From positions 496,001 through 560,000 of the forward strand of contig MU400513.1 in assembly GCA_022578965.1 (NCBI GenBank): a DNA stretch of 64,000 bases, written 5' to 3'. A model generated the notes under the pieces. That model did not search any database, had not been told where the DNA came from, and was given only the letters and a program-made list of their open reading frames with translations. Position 1 is the first letter of the stretch; each line of letters opens with the position of its first letter. This DNA comes from Xylaria sp. FL1777 (Eukaryota > Ascomycota > Sordariomycetes > Xylariales > Xylariaceae). The position numbers and the translations under genes are program-made. Below, one piece after another: positions 10,859 to 23,500 of this stretch.

Positions 10859-11915
10859 TTCGTCAGCTCATGCGAGAGTTCATCAGGCGTATAAAGGCGA
10901 GACAAAGGTGCCGACGTTCAGGCCGCGGAGGGCTGTGCGGTAGAAGTAGTGACAATCGTGAAGATAATAAGCGGGCATCCCATGAAAATCCCCACTGGGG
11001 AACTTATACCTAGTATGACGGTTGACCGAGATAGGATGAAACCATGTGGAGGAGGAGAGAGAGCGCGAGAGAGGAAGAGATAAGATGAGCAAAGGCCGAG
11101 ACAATCTATAAATCGCCTATAGTACGGTAGAAGCAATGATGCAACGGCAAGGTTCGACCGATGACATGCTGGGATGATGGATCTACGGCAAATATCCCGA
11201 CAGCGCGAAAAACCGCGAGAGACGAGCAAGGCCCCATTGTCACATGTGAAGCTGGAGGGTTGCGGCGACGTTGCCTCGAACATAGCCGCAGCCAAGCAAC
11301 GTGATTGGGCCATGGTGGGATGATGGCCTAGCTGCCCATCCGCAGAGCCGATATTATGCACAAGTCTCCCACGCACACCCAAACCTGGCACATTCTGCCG
11401 AGAGTCTCGCATCCAGGTACTACTGCGCAGACTAGAGGGCAAAGGGAAAATAGAACATACATTGAAACGAGATAGCCGAGCCAACCCTGCAAAGAAGCGG
11501 GACTGCTTTATTGCACCCAGCAGGCCAGACAGCAAGGGAGGCAGACACTGCTTAGCGAGCGAAGCTCGAGAGTGGAGAGCGGAGAATGGGGACGAAGCGA
11601 GATGGTACAAGCACACGGGCACAAACACGCATACACACGTTGCCTTCTCTTTGGAGGAGAATGGATTAGCAGATTAGCAGCCAGGGGGGACGGAGATATG
11701 ATTCGGCAATGGCGGCAATGCTCGGTTTTAGATGGCGACAGCACTATGTCTTCCGCCTTCCTGTTGGGTGAGTATGTTGTCATAAGGCGAAGGCGGACAT
11801 CGAGTGGTGGTGAAACAGCTAACCAAGACGATGACGACTGGACCACAGCATGACCCAGGCCTCACTGGTGGACTGGGACTCTACCTAAACGTAATGTACC
11901 CTGGCAGGCAGGCAG

Positions 11916-11972
11916 GGAGACGGGGACAGGAGACAGGAGACAAACGACAAGAGACAAGAGACAAGAGACAAA
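11916..11972. repeat. Tandem GAGACAA-type repeat
   Basis: Imperfect copies of a 7-bp GAGACAA unit run head to tail. The same bases produce three overlapping spurious open frames on the minus strand. Confidence 0.75.
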
Positions 11973-12485
11973 AATAGAACCCCACGGCGGGCCTTGTTTG
12001 GCGGTTGTGGTCTGTCTGTAAGTACTGCGTATGTACGTGTGGAGGTATGTATGTACGTATGTATGCGGACGTCTGCAGGAGATTGGACTGTAGATCTGGA
12101 GAGAGCGCGGAGATGCTTGCTGGTGCGTGGTAGTTCCGCGTGGTCGTCCCGCGTGGTAGTCCAACGTGGGTCCTGCTCGGGCCAGTGGATGTGCTCTGGT
12201 TGGGCGTGTTCGGAGGAACGGCGCAGACAGCGAGCCTCGTCTGTTTGGGCATGCAGTATTATGTATTGGGGACATGTAAGGCGACTCAATAGTCTTCTTT
12301 TGTTTCTTCCTAGCGGCGCTGGCGTCGGCGCGACATTAGTGCGCCGCCTGGGCAGTAGCCGGCAGAGGCTAAATACTGCCAGATAGCCCTGTAACCAGTA
12401 ACTCGTGAATATATATATGATGGGGTTCGCAGGAGACCTAAACGAGTCAAGTATGCTACAATCTATGCGACTTTGCTAGTGAGAA

Positions 12486-12528
12486 GATGGATGATGGATG
12501 ATGGATGATGAGCGATGGATTGATGATG
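12486..12528. repeat. ATGGATG minisatellite
   Basis: Four or more copies of ATGGATG, decaying at the 3' side, in gene-free DNA. Confidence 0.75.
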
Positions 12529-14617
12529 CAACGTTTGATGCACTTGCGACAGGAACTTGGGCAAGGAAAGGTGGGCCCTTGGCTTGAGCATTCTCAAATC
12601 TCCCCAGAAGAACCAGCCAGCTGGACCGGCTGACCCCAGGTCAGGGATTGTTAAGTCCTTACGCAGTAACTACATAGTGTAGGACTTCGGTAACTGGATG
12701 CCTACATGCCTATACATACCTATGTAGGTAGCGTAGCAGCAGACCAACATCATGTTGAAGTCCTGCTCAGTGCCCTGTTCGGCTACCTAGGTATCTTCGG
12801 TACAGTACTCACAGTAGACCAGGTACCTATTGTCGTCACTATTTATTACCGCAGGCTGCACCTGAACGTGGAAACCCATTAACCCATTAGTCCGGGTTCC
12901 GGTTTAGATAAGCAGGGTACCTAAAATACCTAAAATACCTAGAACAGGTACCTGGTATATATTGAAGAATGAGATAAGGGACTTGGCTTTTCCCCAACTT
13001 CCCCAGACATGGCAAGAGGATGGGACGCTACAGGTCTTGGCGACCTTGTGGAGGAAGAGAAATTGAGTGGCCATGCCTGGTAAAGAAAGAGGAGCAGTGA
13101 GTTCTTGGAGAAGCTGGAGAGTCTTTCCAGTCACTTAGCTTCGCTTGAAGATGGTGGTGTATCCATGTTACGTGCCAGCATCAAGCAATCCTACACTGCC
13201 CAGGTGCCCGTTCAAGAAGCATACATACTGCGTAGAGTACTACGTACTATGTAGGTGAGGAGGGAAGGTCAAGTTCTTACAGTCCACTGAGCTGAAGATT
13301 GCGTCAGGCGACGGAGGACCCAAGCTTCGGCCACACTTCGGCCTACATCCATCCTAACAAACAGGTCGCCTTGTTGGAACGTCCTGGATATGCTACGTCC
13401 AATAAACCATCTTACCGTATTAGGCTAAAGCCAGCTGACATAATACCATGGTTATTAGCTTCGAGTGACATTAATTATCTACTCGTCAGCCCTTGCTCAG
13501 TCTTACACTTAAACATGTTGTCGACATCAGTTACTGTAGTCTTTGTTCTTGAATCATCTGTTTCTAAATACATTTTTGCACGTTTTGCTGTGTCTTAGTT
13601 TATATACTGACCGAGATTTTCAAGCGACAGCTCTGGACATATCCCCATACTTATATATATACTCACTGTAAAACATGGTGGGTGAAAGGGACACCATTCA
13701 CAAAGTATTATTAATGGTATACATGAACAACCCTGGTCCATCCCCATTCTGTACTAATGCCTAAATTTTCTCTCCGTTGCTTAAAACAGCGCATGCGTGC
13801 AGAGCAATATACTCAGACTGCTACGAATCAACTCGGCCCCAGTATTTTTGTTCTCAATTTGGTTTCAATTGCGAGCGGGAACGCTTAATTTCGTAGCTCG
13901 ACTTGGCACCAACTTCAATATAACAGCAATATCACTTTTCCCAAGAGATCAAATCGATAGGGTACTCAGTTAGATCACAACAATTCACGAGGAGATTTGT
14001 GTAGAAATTGCCCCAATTACTTTCCATCTAATCGTAGATTTACCAGTTCGTCACATCCCGGTCCGAGGCGGACCTTATCGGGAAAGTAATCGGATGCCAA
14101 GCCGGCTTTCCCTCCAACCTGTAACCAACCTTGTGCGACAGCATCCATCAGCCTCAAGATCGATAGCAACGTGCATCTTCTGTCTCAGCCAATACCAAAA
14201 CATGAACAGTCAACAATTTCCTTATACTCGTTTAAAAACCGTTCTTCTTGAGGACAAAAAGTAATTGTCCGAGCCAATTACCCGCTTGACCTTCCCTCGA
14301 GCTGTATATAAGGTAGTCTTTAGATAAGACTGCGTCCCGATAAGAAGACGTGCAGGTACACGGCGACATATCATCTACCTACCTAGATACCTGTCTGCGC
14401 CAACAGGATAACAGCTGGAGGCCTGGCACACCACATAACGAGGTGAATACAGTAGATATGAGAAGATAGGCAACGATTGACACCTTGCTTGACCTTGGAT
14501 GAGTAGGCAGACCCCTGCGGTCAATTTGGTCTTGTCACCTATTCAGCGCATCCGCATCAAGCACGAAGCTCCGACGTCCAGCTCCAAGGTCTATACGTAA
14601 ACCACCACTCCTCTACC

Positions 14618-16016
14618 ATGCTAGATGCGTTCTCACATCCAACTTTCTGGCTCGAGTTCCGGCTGCTGAGCGACGGCCTCGAGACGCCCACCGTCCAGAG
14701 CTTACCCCTGACAGCATGGCATAAGGCAAACAATCCATCCTTCCACCTATTCTCGACATTGCCTACGGAGCTCCGTCTCAAGGTCTGGGAGTACCTGATC
14801 GCGCCGCGGATCGTGGGAATAGCATGCCGTAAGTCATTCACCATATCCGACGGGCACCTATATATATATCATCATCTACTCTCTCCATTTTAATTTTTTT
14901 TATCACGTGCTATCTCTCTTCCCTCTTCCTTCGCTAGCCTCCTTTAGATATATACTTTCGCATAACCGCTCACTTACACGACATAACCTAGTTTACCTAG
15001 AAGACGGCGCCTCTTCCGTCGAGTTACAGCGTGACGAACTCTGGGGCTCGCACCCGGTCATCAGACCCTCCGTGCCAGTGCTCCTGCACGTGAGCCGCGA
15101 GACACGGGCCCTAGCACTGAAGCACTACGAGCTGAGTTTCGAGTGGAAGGTGCCGCGGGTACTGGCCGGCGCAGACCTGCGTCCTCCGGCCCCCGTCCGG
15201 CCCCCCATTCTCGCCGCCCCGGCCCCCCCGCCCGTCACGCCACAATCTACCGGCCAAGGATCACAGCCTACTAATAGCGCTTCCTTGTCTCACATGAGTT
15301 CGTACCACGACCTCCTAGACCCCTCACCAGAACCAAGCACTGCCTCCTCGGCCTTAGGCAACGGCAGCAGCAGGGGCAGAGACCCAGCAGGCCCAGAAAA
15401 CGGCACCGTCCCAGAGCGACGCACGAGCTCGCCTCCGCGCACGTGGTTCAACTTCGCCCTGGACGCCGTGTATCTACTGGGGGAGCTGGAGCCGTGCGAC
15501 AGCTTCGGCTTCAACAGCCCGATGACGTACTTCATCCCGTCGCAGACGGCGCGGCGCGTGCGCAAGACGGCCGTGTCCTTCGGCGCCCTGCGCTACGGCG
15601 AGACCGGCGGCCAGCAGATCTTCGGCGCCCTGTTCCACGTCGTCGACCGCTTCGACCAGGACGAGGTCCTCGTCTGCGTCACCGAGCGCGACGAGTGGAC
15701 CCACGCCATGATGGGCAACGAGACGGCCCTCGTCGTTGACGACGACGACGGTGGGGGCCGGGTTCGGGACGACGGGAACGGGAACGGGAATGGGAATGCG
15801 GGCGCGGACGCGGACGCCAACGTCGTGCAGAAGATCTGGCGCGATTGGTACCGCGGCGCCATCGTCACGTCGCCGCTGGCGAACCTGCGGTTCTCGCTGA
15901 TTCGCGAGAAAGATCTCGAGAAACGCGTCTACGACTTCATGGTCGCCACCCCGGCAAAGCAGAGGAAGAAGAAGAGGAGGAAAGGGGAAAGTGGCACGAG
16001 AGAGTCGGCTGACTAA
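14618..16016 (+). CDS. 2EXR-domain protein of unknown function
   Basis: A fungal 2EXR-domain protein; the family is large in filamentous ascomycetes and has no defined activity. Exon 1 is 14618-14828 and contains the diagnostic FHLFSTLPTELRLKVWEYL. After a GTAAGT donor at 14829, three acceptors keep the same frame, ending at 14937, 14991 or 15000, so the protein is about 370-390 residues. Exon 2 contains the second half of the motif, PVLLHVSRETRALALKHYEL. A Pro-rich linker (about 15180-15240), a Ser-rich segment, a globular part with TWFNFALDAVYLLGELE, an Asp/Gly/Asn tract and a basic tail KKKRRK follow. The 5' splice site is solid; the exact 3' site needs cDNA. It converges on the next gene with about 300 bp between stops. 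Confidence 0.8.
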
Positions 16017-16321
16017 GAGGCTTGGAACGACACGCAGCTCATCTGGAGGGGATCATGTGTGTAATAGTAATAATGAGTCTTTTTGTACACGAATTCTCTG
16101 TAATCTACACCTCCTTCTGAGGATTGAGTGGTGACTTATTCGTACAACTGTTTTTGCCGCTTGCTCGCCTGCCTGCCTCTTTTGTCTTCCTGTCTGCGAT
16201 GCTTCTCGACTCCCGCGCTCAAGAGGAAGATGCTTCAAGTCCAGCCCCATGTCAAAGAATCAAGTTAATGCTACACTCCAACCGTGAAACGCCGTATTTG
16301 ATATTACATGTGCATTATTCG
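16017..16321. other. Short gap between convergent 3' ends
   Basis: Probably the 3' UTRs of both neighbours. No other structure is seen. Confidence 0.6.
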
Positions 16322-17341
16322 TTACCGCAGCCCCTTTCTGGCCGCCTTACCTCTAGCAATTTCGCATAAGGCGGGAAGCCCGCCTCCGTTTTCGGAGCGG
16401 CCCTTGATGCCACCCAGGAGCCAGTCCGTCACGCCGACGACGCGCGCGCCGACGCCCTTCTCCCACTCGCCGTGCTCGTCGACGTGTTCGATCGTGTGGC
16501 TGATGATGCGGCCGTCCTTATCGAACTCGAAGACGAACAGCCCCGTGAAGGCCTTCTTCTCACCCACGGCCTGCGAGCCGCGGAGGTGCGCGTCGAGTTT
16601 CTGCTCGCCTTGCTCCGTCAGGCTGAGCCTGGAAGCGGCGTCCGGCTCGCCGGACGAGGAGGCCGTCCGCCACTTCACCACCAGCTGCTCCCCGTAGGCA
16701 CCTGGGCGCCGCGGCGAGAAGTGCAGCGACTGGCTGACCATGCGCTCGGAGAGGATCTCGAGCCGCACGTTGCCGACGATGGGCACGCGATTCCACGCAA
16801 TTGGCGATGTCCAGAGCGCGGCTATATATGCGACCCTGCCAGAGACTGCGGGGAGGTACGGATGGGTCGAGGGGAAGAGATGGAGCGAGATGTTGGGTGA
16901 TAGGATCTCTTGTGGTAAGGGCGATTGTAGGAGGGTTGGAAGACGCTCCTGGAGGATGCGGAGAGCTTTTTCGAGGATGCTTATTAGCCCGATGCCGGAG
17001 ATTCGTTTTGATGTCGTCTAGAGGCACTGCTTACTCTTTCCAAGCTTCACTTTGCGCTCGCCGTCGGGCTCTGCTGAGCTGGTGCTACCTGGTATCGGCA
17101 GGTCGAACCGTGGCTCCGTTGAATTGAACCATATTGGTGGCAATACCGGCTGTGGCGTCACCGACCTCGAAGTGAGGGATGTCGAAGCTTTAATCGCCCG
17201 GGTTGAAGATATGTGAGAACGAGGGGTGGCATTATTGGATATTGTAGGGACAGTGACTCTTGAGAGGGTGGGAGCCGGAGCTCTTGGGCTCAGGACATGG
17301 GTTGTTGTGCGAGCAACGCTGATACTGCTGCTTAGGGACAT
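16322..17341 (-). CDS. Conserved protein with probable mitochondrial presequence
   Basis: Function not known. Two exons on the minus strand, 17341-17035 and 16965-16322, give 316 residues. The 69-bp intron has donor GTAAGC, a branch-like GCTAAT about 20 bases before the acceptor AAAAAG, and exactly matching phase. Without it an in-frame TAG interrupts the gene. The first 50 or so residues are rich in Ser, Thr, Arg and Ala and nearly free of acidic residues, as in a mitochondrial presequence. The globular part holds LRILQERLPTLLQSPLPQEI, WTSPIAWNRVPIVGNVRLEI and the acidic strand FTGLFVFEFDKDGRIISHTI. That last segment resembles an NTF2-like fold, which I propose only tentatively. The C-terminal LCEIARGKAARKGLR is basic. 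Confidence 0.75.
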
Positions 17342-19255
17342 GAGTCCAGGGCCACCACGGCGGTGTTGGAGTCGGGCATGAAATCGATTGGGAGGGGGAT
17401 GGGAAGATTCGAGCCGTGCAAATACTGCTGGCTAGGGTTGGTTGAGATGGAAAGCTGAAGAGGGTATTAACTTTTTTGGGCAGTTCAGTCTTTCAAGGGT
17501 GTCTAAGCAGGCAGGCAGGGGCAGGTACTGTATCCAGGTAAGGTTTGAAGATGTATGATGTAACGGGATCTCCCTTATTTTAATCTTGAGCTGGCTTTAA
17601 AAAAAAAAACATAGGTATAACTACCGTACCTAGGCTGTACTATACAATTGAAGAGACAAGGCTTGATTGAACCCGCTGGTGCGGACTCCTAGCGTGATGA
17701 TCCACCATAAAACGTGCCCCACTAGGAAAGACTGACAGGAAGTGGGATTTACGTCCAATGGGAGTGCATCAATCATGAATGTTCCTGTAAACTGTATCTA
17801 GCTAAAATGTCCTAGACACCCATATAGGTACCTAATCCCTAGCTGTCCTTGAAGCAACTTATAATGTGTGCATGAGGTACCTGGTAGTATGTAGCTTTAA
17901 AGTTAAAAATCACAATATCAAGCGCTTTTGTAACGTTTGTACTGCCTCCAAGGTCTTTGCTTTAATATCTGTTTGCTCTCAGGTCCTTATACCCTTGATT
18001 TGCTTACCTAAAAAGGTTGTCCATATTATCCAATTAAATATAAACAACTGTATACCTAATTCAAGAGAATTAGGATTGCTCTGGGGTTGTTTCATCATAA
18101 CCATGACAAAGTAACTATAAACTGTAAACTGTGGACCAAAGTTTGCAATAATAGCCTTCCATACATGCTCCTTTACCCTAATTTGAATTTGACAGACTGT
18201 TCCAAGAGCCTAGATTGAGTTTCCAACCAGGTACCTACCTAGGGATATAGTTGTGACCTCCGCCTAGACATAAGTGTAAGTACCAAGGCAATATAAGTAC
18301 ATGTGTATGATACTTTGCGTCATAAGCTTATGTAAGAGCCCTCGGGTTGCGAGGCACCACAGGGCTAGATAGGTACTGGTATCTCGATTGATGCAGATGG
18401 TTGCATCCGCGTGATACAGAACAATGACACGATATAGAGACGCAGCCGCATCATGTGAGCACAGCCAGATAAGAGAGATAAGAGTCATTCAACCACGGGT
18501 ACTGGATGTTTATCTATACCTGCTGAAGATATTAGAAATTGGTGGGAAATCAGTTGAACTTCCTCTTTATTGGACCAGCAAGTCCGTCAGCAATATAGTT
18601 GGTGACCGACTACATTATAGTTTGTGCAGGAAGCAGTAGGTAGGCGTGAGTGTGAAGTCCGGACATGGGGGGATACCTAAGGTAAGATGTAGTAGCACTG
18701 CTTACCTTAAGTGCTAGCCTATACTTAGTGTTAGGCCGCCTCAGTGAGGCGTGCAAGCCCGTGCCACACACGCTACAAGACAGAAGAGAACCTTACGGTA
18801 CGTCGTACATAACCCTTTGGGTGCAATAGGTACTTGAGCGTACACATGTATGTAGGTGTTATCACAAGTACCTATTTACATAGTAGGTACGCATGTTGGT
18901 GGAGCCTGTCTTGCCTTTTGTACCCTTTGCACCCACCTCTTGTCCATTCGCGGTTTGGCGTGACCAGCCCGGCCTTAGCACCCCTTGACACTCCGTGACG
19001 ACCATAGTAGCCTACAGATTACCGATACAACGACGCCTTGTCTTAATTCTTCTTTCTACATCACCTTCCAACAACAACGAAAACAACATCGAGATCCCCC
19101 GGTCACCACGCAGTTGTTGTGCCCTTTGATAGCAACCTACAGTCATCTGCCGGGACTAGCCTGCTAGATTTAATTGCTGATTCTTGTCCGCCCCTTTATA
19201 TCACCGCCAGCCTCCTTTCTGCTGTATCCCTCGACCGCCACATCCTCCCATCACC
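17342..19255. other. Intergenic, upstream of ypt1
   Basis: 1.9 kb with no gene seen. It holds an A-run near 17600, ACCTACCTAGG-type motifs (near 18230), and from about 18960 a pyrimidine-rich stretch that probably carries the ypt1 promoter and leader. Confidence 0.6.
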
Positions 19256-20501
19256 ATGAATCCTGAGTAGTACGTTTCATCGCCGACCCTGGGCTGCCTA
19301 AGATGCCCCGAATCGCCCCTGACGATGGCTTCAATTGCTAACTGACGGCGACAGAGTCTACCCCTCGTTCGACCCCTCGTTCGACCCCTCGCCCCTCGTT
19401 TGCTCTTGTTTGCGCCCCTCGCGCACTGCTACTAAAGATGCACCTTCACGATGGTGTTTACGATCTTCCCCCTCCTCTCCTTCTCCCTCATCTCTTCGAC
19501 CCGTTTTGTTGCCCTACTTCTACTGCTACCTGCCTCCCCGATAATCTTCAGCAATCTTCAGTGTGTTTGCAATACTATCAACCACCATGTCTTCTCGCCA
19601 GCCTTATATCCCGGGCTTGGAGCATTACAACGATCCGGACAAGCTCCAGGCGGTGATGACTCGGGAGTGTAAGCTGATGCCGCGCTACGATAGATACGAC
19701 TACCTCTTCAAGCTTCTCCTCATCGGAGATTCCGGTGTTGGAAAGTCTTGCCTACTCCTTCGTTTCGCTGATGACACCTACACGGAATCCTACATTTCCA
19801 CAATCGGCGTCGACTTCGTACGTCATGCTGGCTTCCTCCTCGCCTCTCTCATGTGCGCGACCCATGCTAACATACTCGTAGAAAATTCGAACCATTGAGC
19901 TTGACGGCAAGACGGTGAAGCTGCAAATTGTAAGACATTCAAGGGCATAACACATCATATCTTGCAACTGACACTAGGCTCTGTTAGTGGGACACCGCCG
20001 GTCAAGAGCGCTTCCGAACCATCACCTCGTCCTACTACCGCGGTGCCCACGGTATTTGCGTTGTTTACGATGTCACCGACATGGACAGTTTCAACAACGT
20101 GAAGCAGTGGCTTCAAGAGATTGACCGCTATGCCACCGAAGGTGTGAACAAGCTCCTTGTGGGCAACAAGAGCGATATGTCTGACAAGAAGGTGGTCGAG
20201 TACACGGTCGCTAAGGTATGTCATGCATATGCACTTCTCGTTTTTCATGCGTCCAGGTTGGAAGCGCTTTGTTGCAAGTTCGCTTAGCTAACACATCTTC
20301 TAGGAGTTCGCTGACAGCCTCGGCATTCCATTCCTCGAGACCTCAGCTAAGAATGCCTCCAACGTTGAGCAGGCTTTCTTGACTATGGCCCGACAGATCA
20401 AGGAACGCCAGGGCTCGCAGGCAACTGCCAACACTAAGCCCGGTGTACAGGTTGGCCCTGGTCACAACGTTGCCAACCCGTCTAGCGGCGGCTGCTGCTA
20501 A
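19256..20501 (+). CDS. ypt1: Ypt1/Rab1 small GTPase
   Basis: The Rab1 GTPase of ER-to-Golgi vesicle traffic and early autophagy. Five exons, 19256-19266, 19694-19817, 19882-19929, 19988-20215 and 20304-20501, give 202 residues. The 11-base first exon supplies MNP plus two bases of Glu. Joining donor GTAGTA at 19267 to the acceptor at 19693 restores the canonical [17 protein letters not shown]. The other introns use GTACGT, GTAAGA and GTATGT donors. Seen are P-loop GDSGVGKS (15-22), effector loop [18 protein letters not shown], base-recognition NKSD and ETSAK. The C-terminal double cysteine GGCC is the prenylation site. An alternative in-frame ATG at 19587 inside intron 1 would give a different N-terminus (see findings). 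Identity is near certain; the first splice is inferred. Confidence 0.95.
19360..19400. repeat. Tandem GACCCCTCGTTC repeat in ypt1 intron 1
   Basis: Three copies of a 12-bp unit, the last decayed, inside the long first intron of ypt1. Confidence 0.8.
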
Positions 20502-23500
20502 GCTCGAGCTCTTTTTCATGATACCCTCTCACACAAGATGTCCCTGACATCCATTTGAGCTTTCCTGGACAGACTAGCGACTCAACCATGTCGGTAGCCG
20601 GGATGGCAAATGCGGGATGCAAATGTGTTCTTTCACTTTGGCTGCGAATTACTACGGATAACTTCGACTACGGATAGATGAATTGATCGATTTGGATCAC
20701 CCTCCCAACATTTGGGCTCGCCCTATCGAATTGTGGCTCGAATTTATCTACTTCATTCCTAGCATGTGTGAGATGGATTCATGAGATACTCGAGAGTCGT
20801 CGCTTCCTCAAATTCAACCTTCGTCACCTAATGCCTGATCATAATCCCGGATAAAGAATTTGTTTGTTTTAGATTTGCCGGTAAATATAGGACTATTCAT
20901 GCCCGGCATTTGTATGCGTGGGGATGGTTCCTATTGCGCACCATTTCTGGTGGTCTGGTAGTTGGCGATTAGTGGTGATGAACTGGGGGTTTCAAATAGC
21001 CACTGTACATCGTCCTTGCGACGTATGTTCTCGCTCGTTTATTGTCTGGAATTGGCATGCTTCGCAATAGGACGTCTTAATAAATGAATTGCATACACAT
21101 TCCTATTCATATAGTGCAGTGTGTACCTTTGTACTGTTCGACCGTCAACCAGGGCCCTAATAAAATCCGCTACTTTTGGTAGCACCCATTTCTTCCCTTT
21201 GTTTTATATGGTAGAACTGTGCGTACATGAGGCTGCCACCATTTTTGAAGTACCTAACTACCTTCAAAGGTACGTATACGCAACGTGTGTATCTATATAT
21301 ATGTACCCTTGAACTCAACTGCAAAAAGATAGGTATCTACGTCTACATGACCAGTAGCTTCGATAATGTTGTTACCTATCAGGCACCTCTAGGTAGGAGG
21401 TTACCCAGACACGCGTGGGCATGGGATCAATATATACACATCATGACTCACGCCTTGGTTTCTGTGTATACATATCAATTGGAAAAGTTCTTTGGGAGAT
21501 GAGGTGATCTACCTTGCAGGTATTGAAACAGGGATTTCTTATAATGTGAGGAGGTCAGTCTACATCTACCCTGGCCGTTCCTGTCTTTTGCCGACGTTGT
21601 ATACTGGGATTTTCTGATGCGGTCCATAATTAAGTGATAAAGTAAATTGTTTTCTTCTTCTTTTAGCTTATAAGCAGTGATACATTCTAGTAGTCTTCGG
21701 TCCAAATCTCTGCCACCTGAGCAACAACGCCAAGGGGCACTTCTGAGAACAGATGTGGATGGCTAGCTCATAGAGAGGCAACATGAGCCGCCATCCGCAA
21801 CGCGTATATAGATCCCTAAGAGGGCGAATAGAATGCAGTTTGTATCTGTTCATTTTTTTCAGCCCTGGGATACACTGTCTTAGCCGCAACAGCGACACCA
21901 ACATTGGCCGCCTCACCGCCAGAGTTCAGCTCCATATTCGTGTTACCGAAGTAAGTACTAGTAAATCCTTTGGTGTCTCTTCTTATCTTGTTATCTAAAG
22001 CCACTCATATAGGTATTCAAACCTCTGCAAGCCTCACAAACGCCTCTTATCCATATGCAACAGTGTGCTATATAATAAGCTGTTACGTAAATGTGGCTCA
22101 AAAGTGATGTGATCTAAGATTCTTGCTTCCTGAAGCCTGATCTAGGCATCCTAATGCTGCCTACTTTTACTCATCACAGAGCTCCTAACCAAAAATAGCC
22201 AAGATGCATATGAGATACTCAGAAGTCCGAATAAAAGCATTAAGCAGAAAGACGCACCTTCGGAAGTTTCGCGAGATTATGCAAAGAACTAGACAAATAG
22301 AAAAAGAACCTCCTAAGGTAATGAGAAAACTAGGTATGAGTCTATAAGTGCACTTTCGAACGGGATTAGCTCTTGCGCTACTACCCTGGAACGGGGAAGA
22401 ACGCTGTCTATAAATTGTAAATTAAGTTATACTACATCGTAGGCACCACATGGATGTACTGTGCACGACCGCTTGCTGCCCACGTGGTAAGGAGAATCCC
22501 AGAGCGGAAAGCCAATGCATTATGCCGTGTGCGCGTGTCTGTTGACTGGGTAGAGCTTGTAAGTGAAGCAGGGTGGCGTGAGTGGCTACCTAAGTGGCCG
22601 ACTTAAGTAGGCTTAGTCATATTACATACCCTAGGTTATATAGCGTCTCTTTTCCTATTTCCCGCATAGCTAGTTATCAGTCAGTTCGGTTTTTCTTTAT
22701 TTAGTTTATTCAACTTCGTTCTCCTTGATTGTCTTATTCCTCATATGACAATTTCTCAGCTATACCTAGAAATGTAGGATTAGTCTAAATCCTCATATGT
22801 GGAACTGGGGCTATCTCTTATATTCTCGTTCCACCTCGTTCCACTTCGGCAGTCGTCGTTCGGGTCTACACTACAGGTGGGGTGAAATATTTTTCAAGCT
22901 CGACAAAGCGGCCTGGTGAGTACGTTACGAACTGTTACGATCATGTAAGTTAACACTTACTCGTAGGTGTGATAAGCTGCAGCAAAGCCGGGTAGGCGTG
23001 GCTGGACTTATGTTGCAGAACTCGCAATGTACAAACACATGTAACCTAGAACTATGTCCAGAGTCATCTTAACTTTTGTAATAAAGCCTTTCATTTCACG
23101 AAAGAACGCATTGTTACGGGTATCAACGAAGCGTATTTGGTTGCGATGCAAGTGGGGTGATTCTCATAAGCTTCTTGGGCATGTCATGTGGTAGATACAC
23201 TACTTCTCGTTATTCTAGGCTAGATGAATGACTGCTAGATATAAATTGAGGGGCCCGAAGTTTCCTAAAGAAGTGCTTATTGAGCATATGAAACCAACTT
23301 TTCTAAGTATGAAGAGACATGTCGATATAAATTAAGTTCGAAGAGATTGTTTTTAATACAATCTTCCAATAATCCAATTTCGATCAGGGGCTTGACGTGA
23401 TACTTCTTACCCTATCTAACTATCAACAGGGACAAGAAATATTACCCTCGCTGTGTAGTTGGCCCATGTTCTACCTAGATCTAGAATCAAACCACCTACT

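Larger units (their letters stand above)
10859..14617. other. Long intergenic stretch, no gene recognised
   Basis: 3.8 kb with only short overlapping open frames of biased composition. Tandem repeats include GAGACAA units (11916-11972), TATG/TACG runs (about 12028-12066) and ATGG/GATG units (12486-12528). A TACCTAGGTA palindrome lies at 12784-12793. The part near 10860-11500 presumably includes the promoter and leader of the carnitine acetyltransferase. The part from about 14000 to 14617 precedes the 2EXR gene. Confidence 0.55.

Noticed and set aside
11862..12289. Three overlapping minus-strand frames of 123-137 codons
   Set aside because: All come from the GAGACAA and TATG repeats; three frames open at once is a sign of low complexity, not of a gene.
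15443..15868. Several long frames on both strands inside the 2EXR gene
   Set aside because: GC-rich coding sequence opens all frames; only the 2EXR frame carries recognisable motifs.
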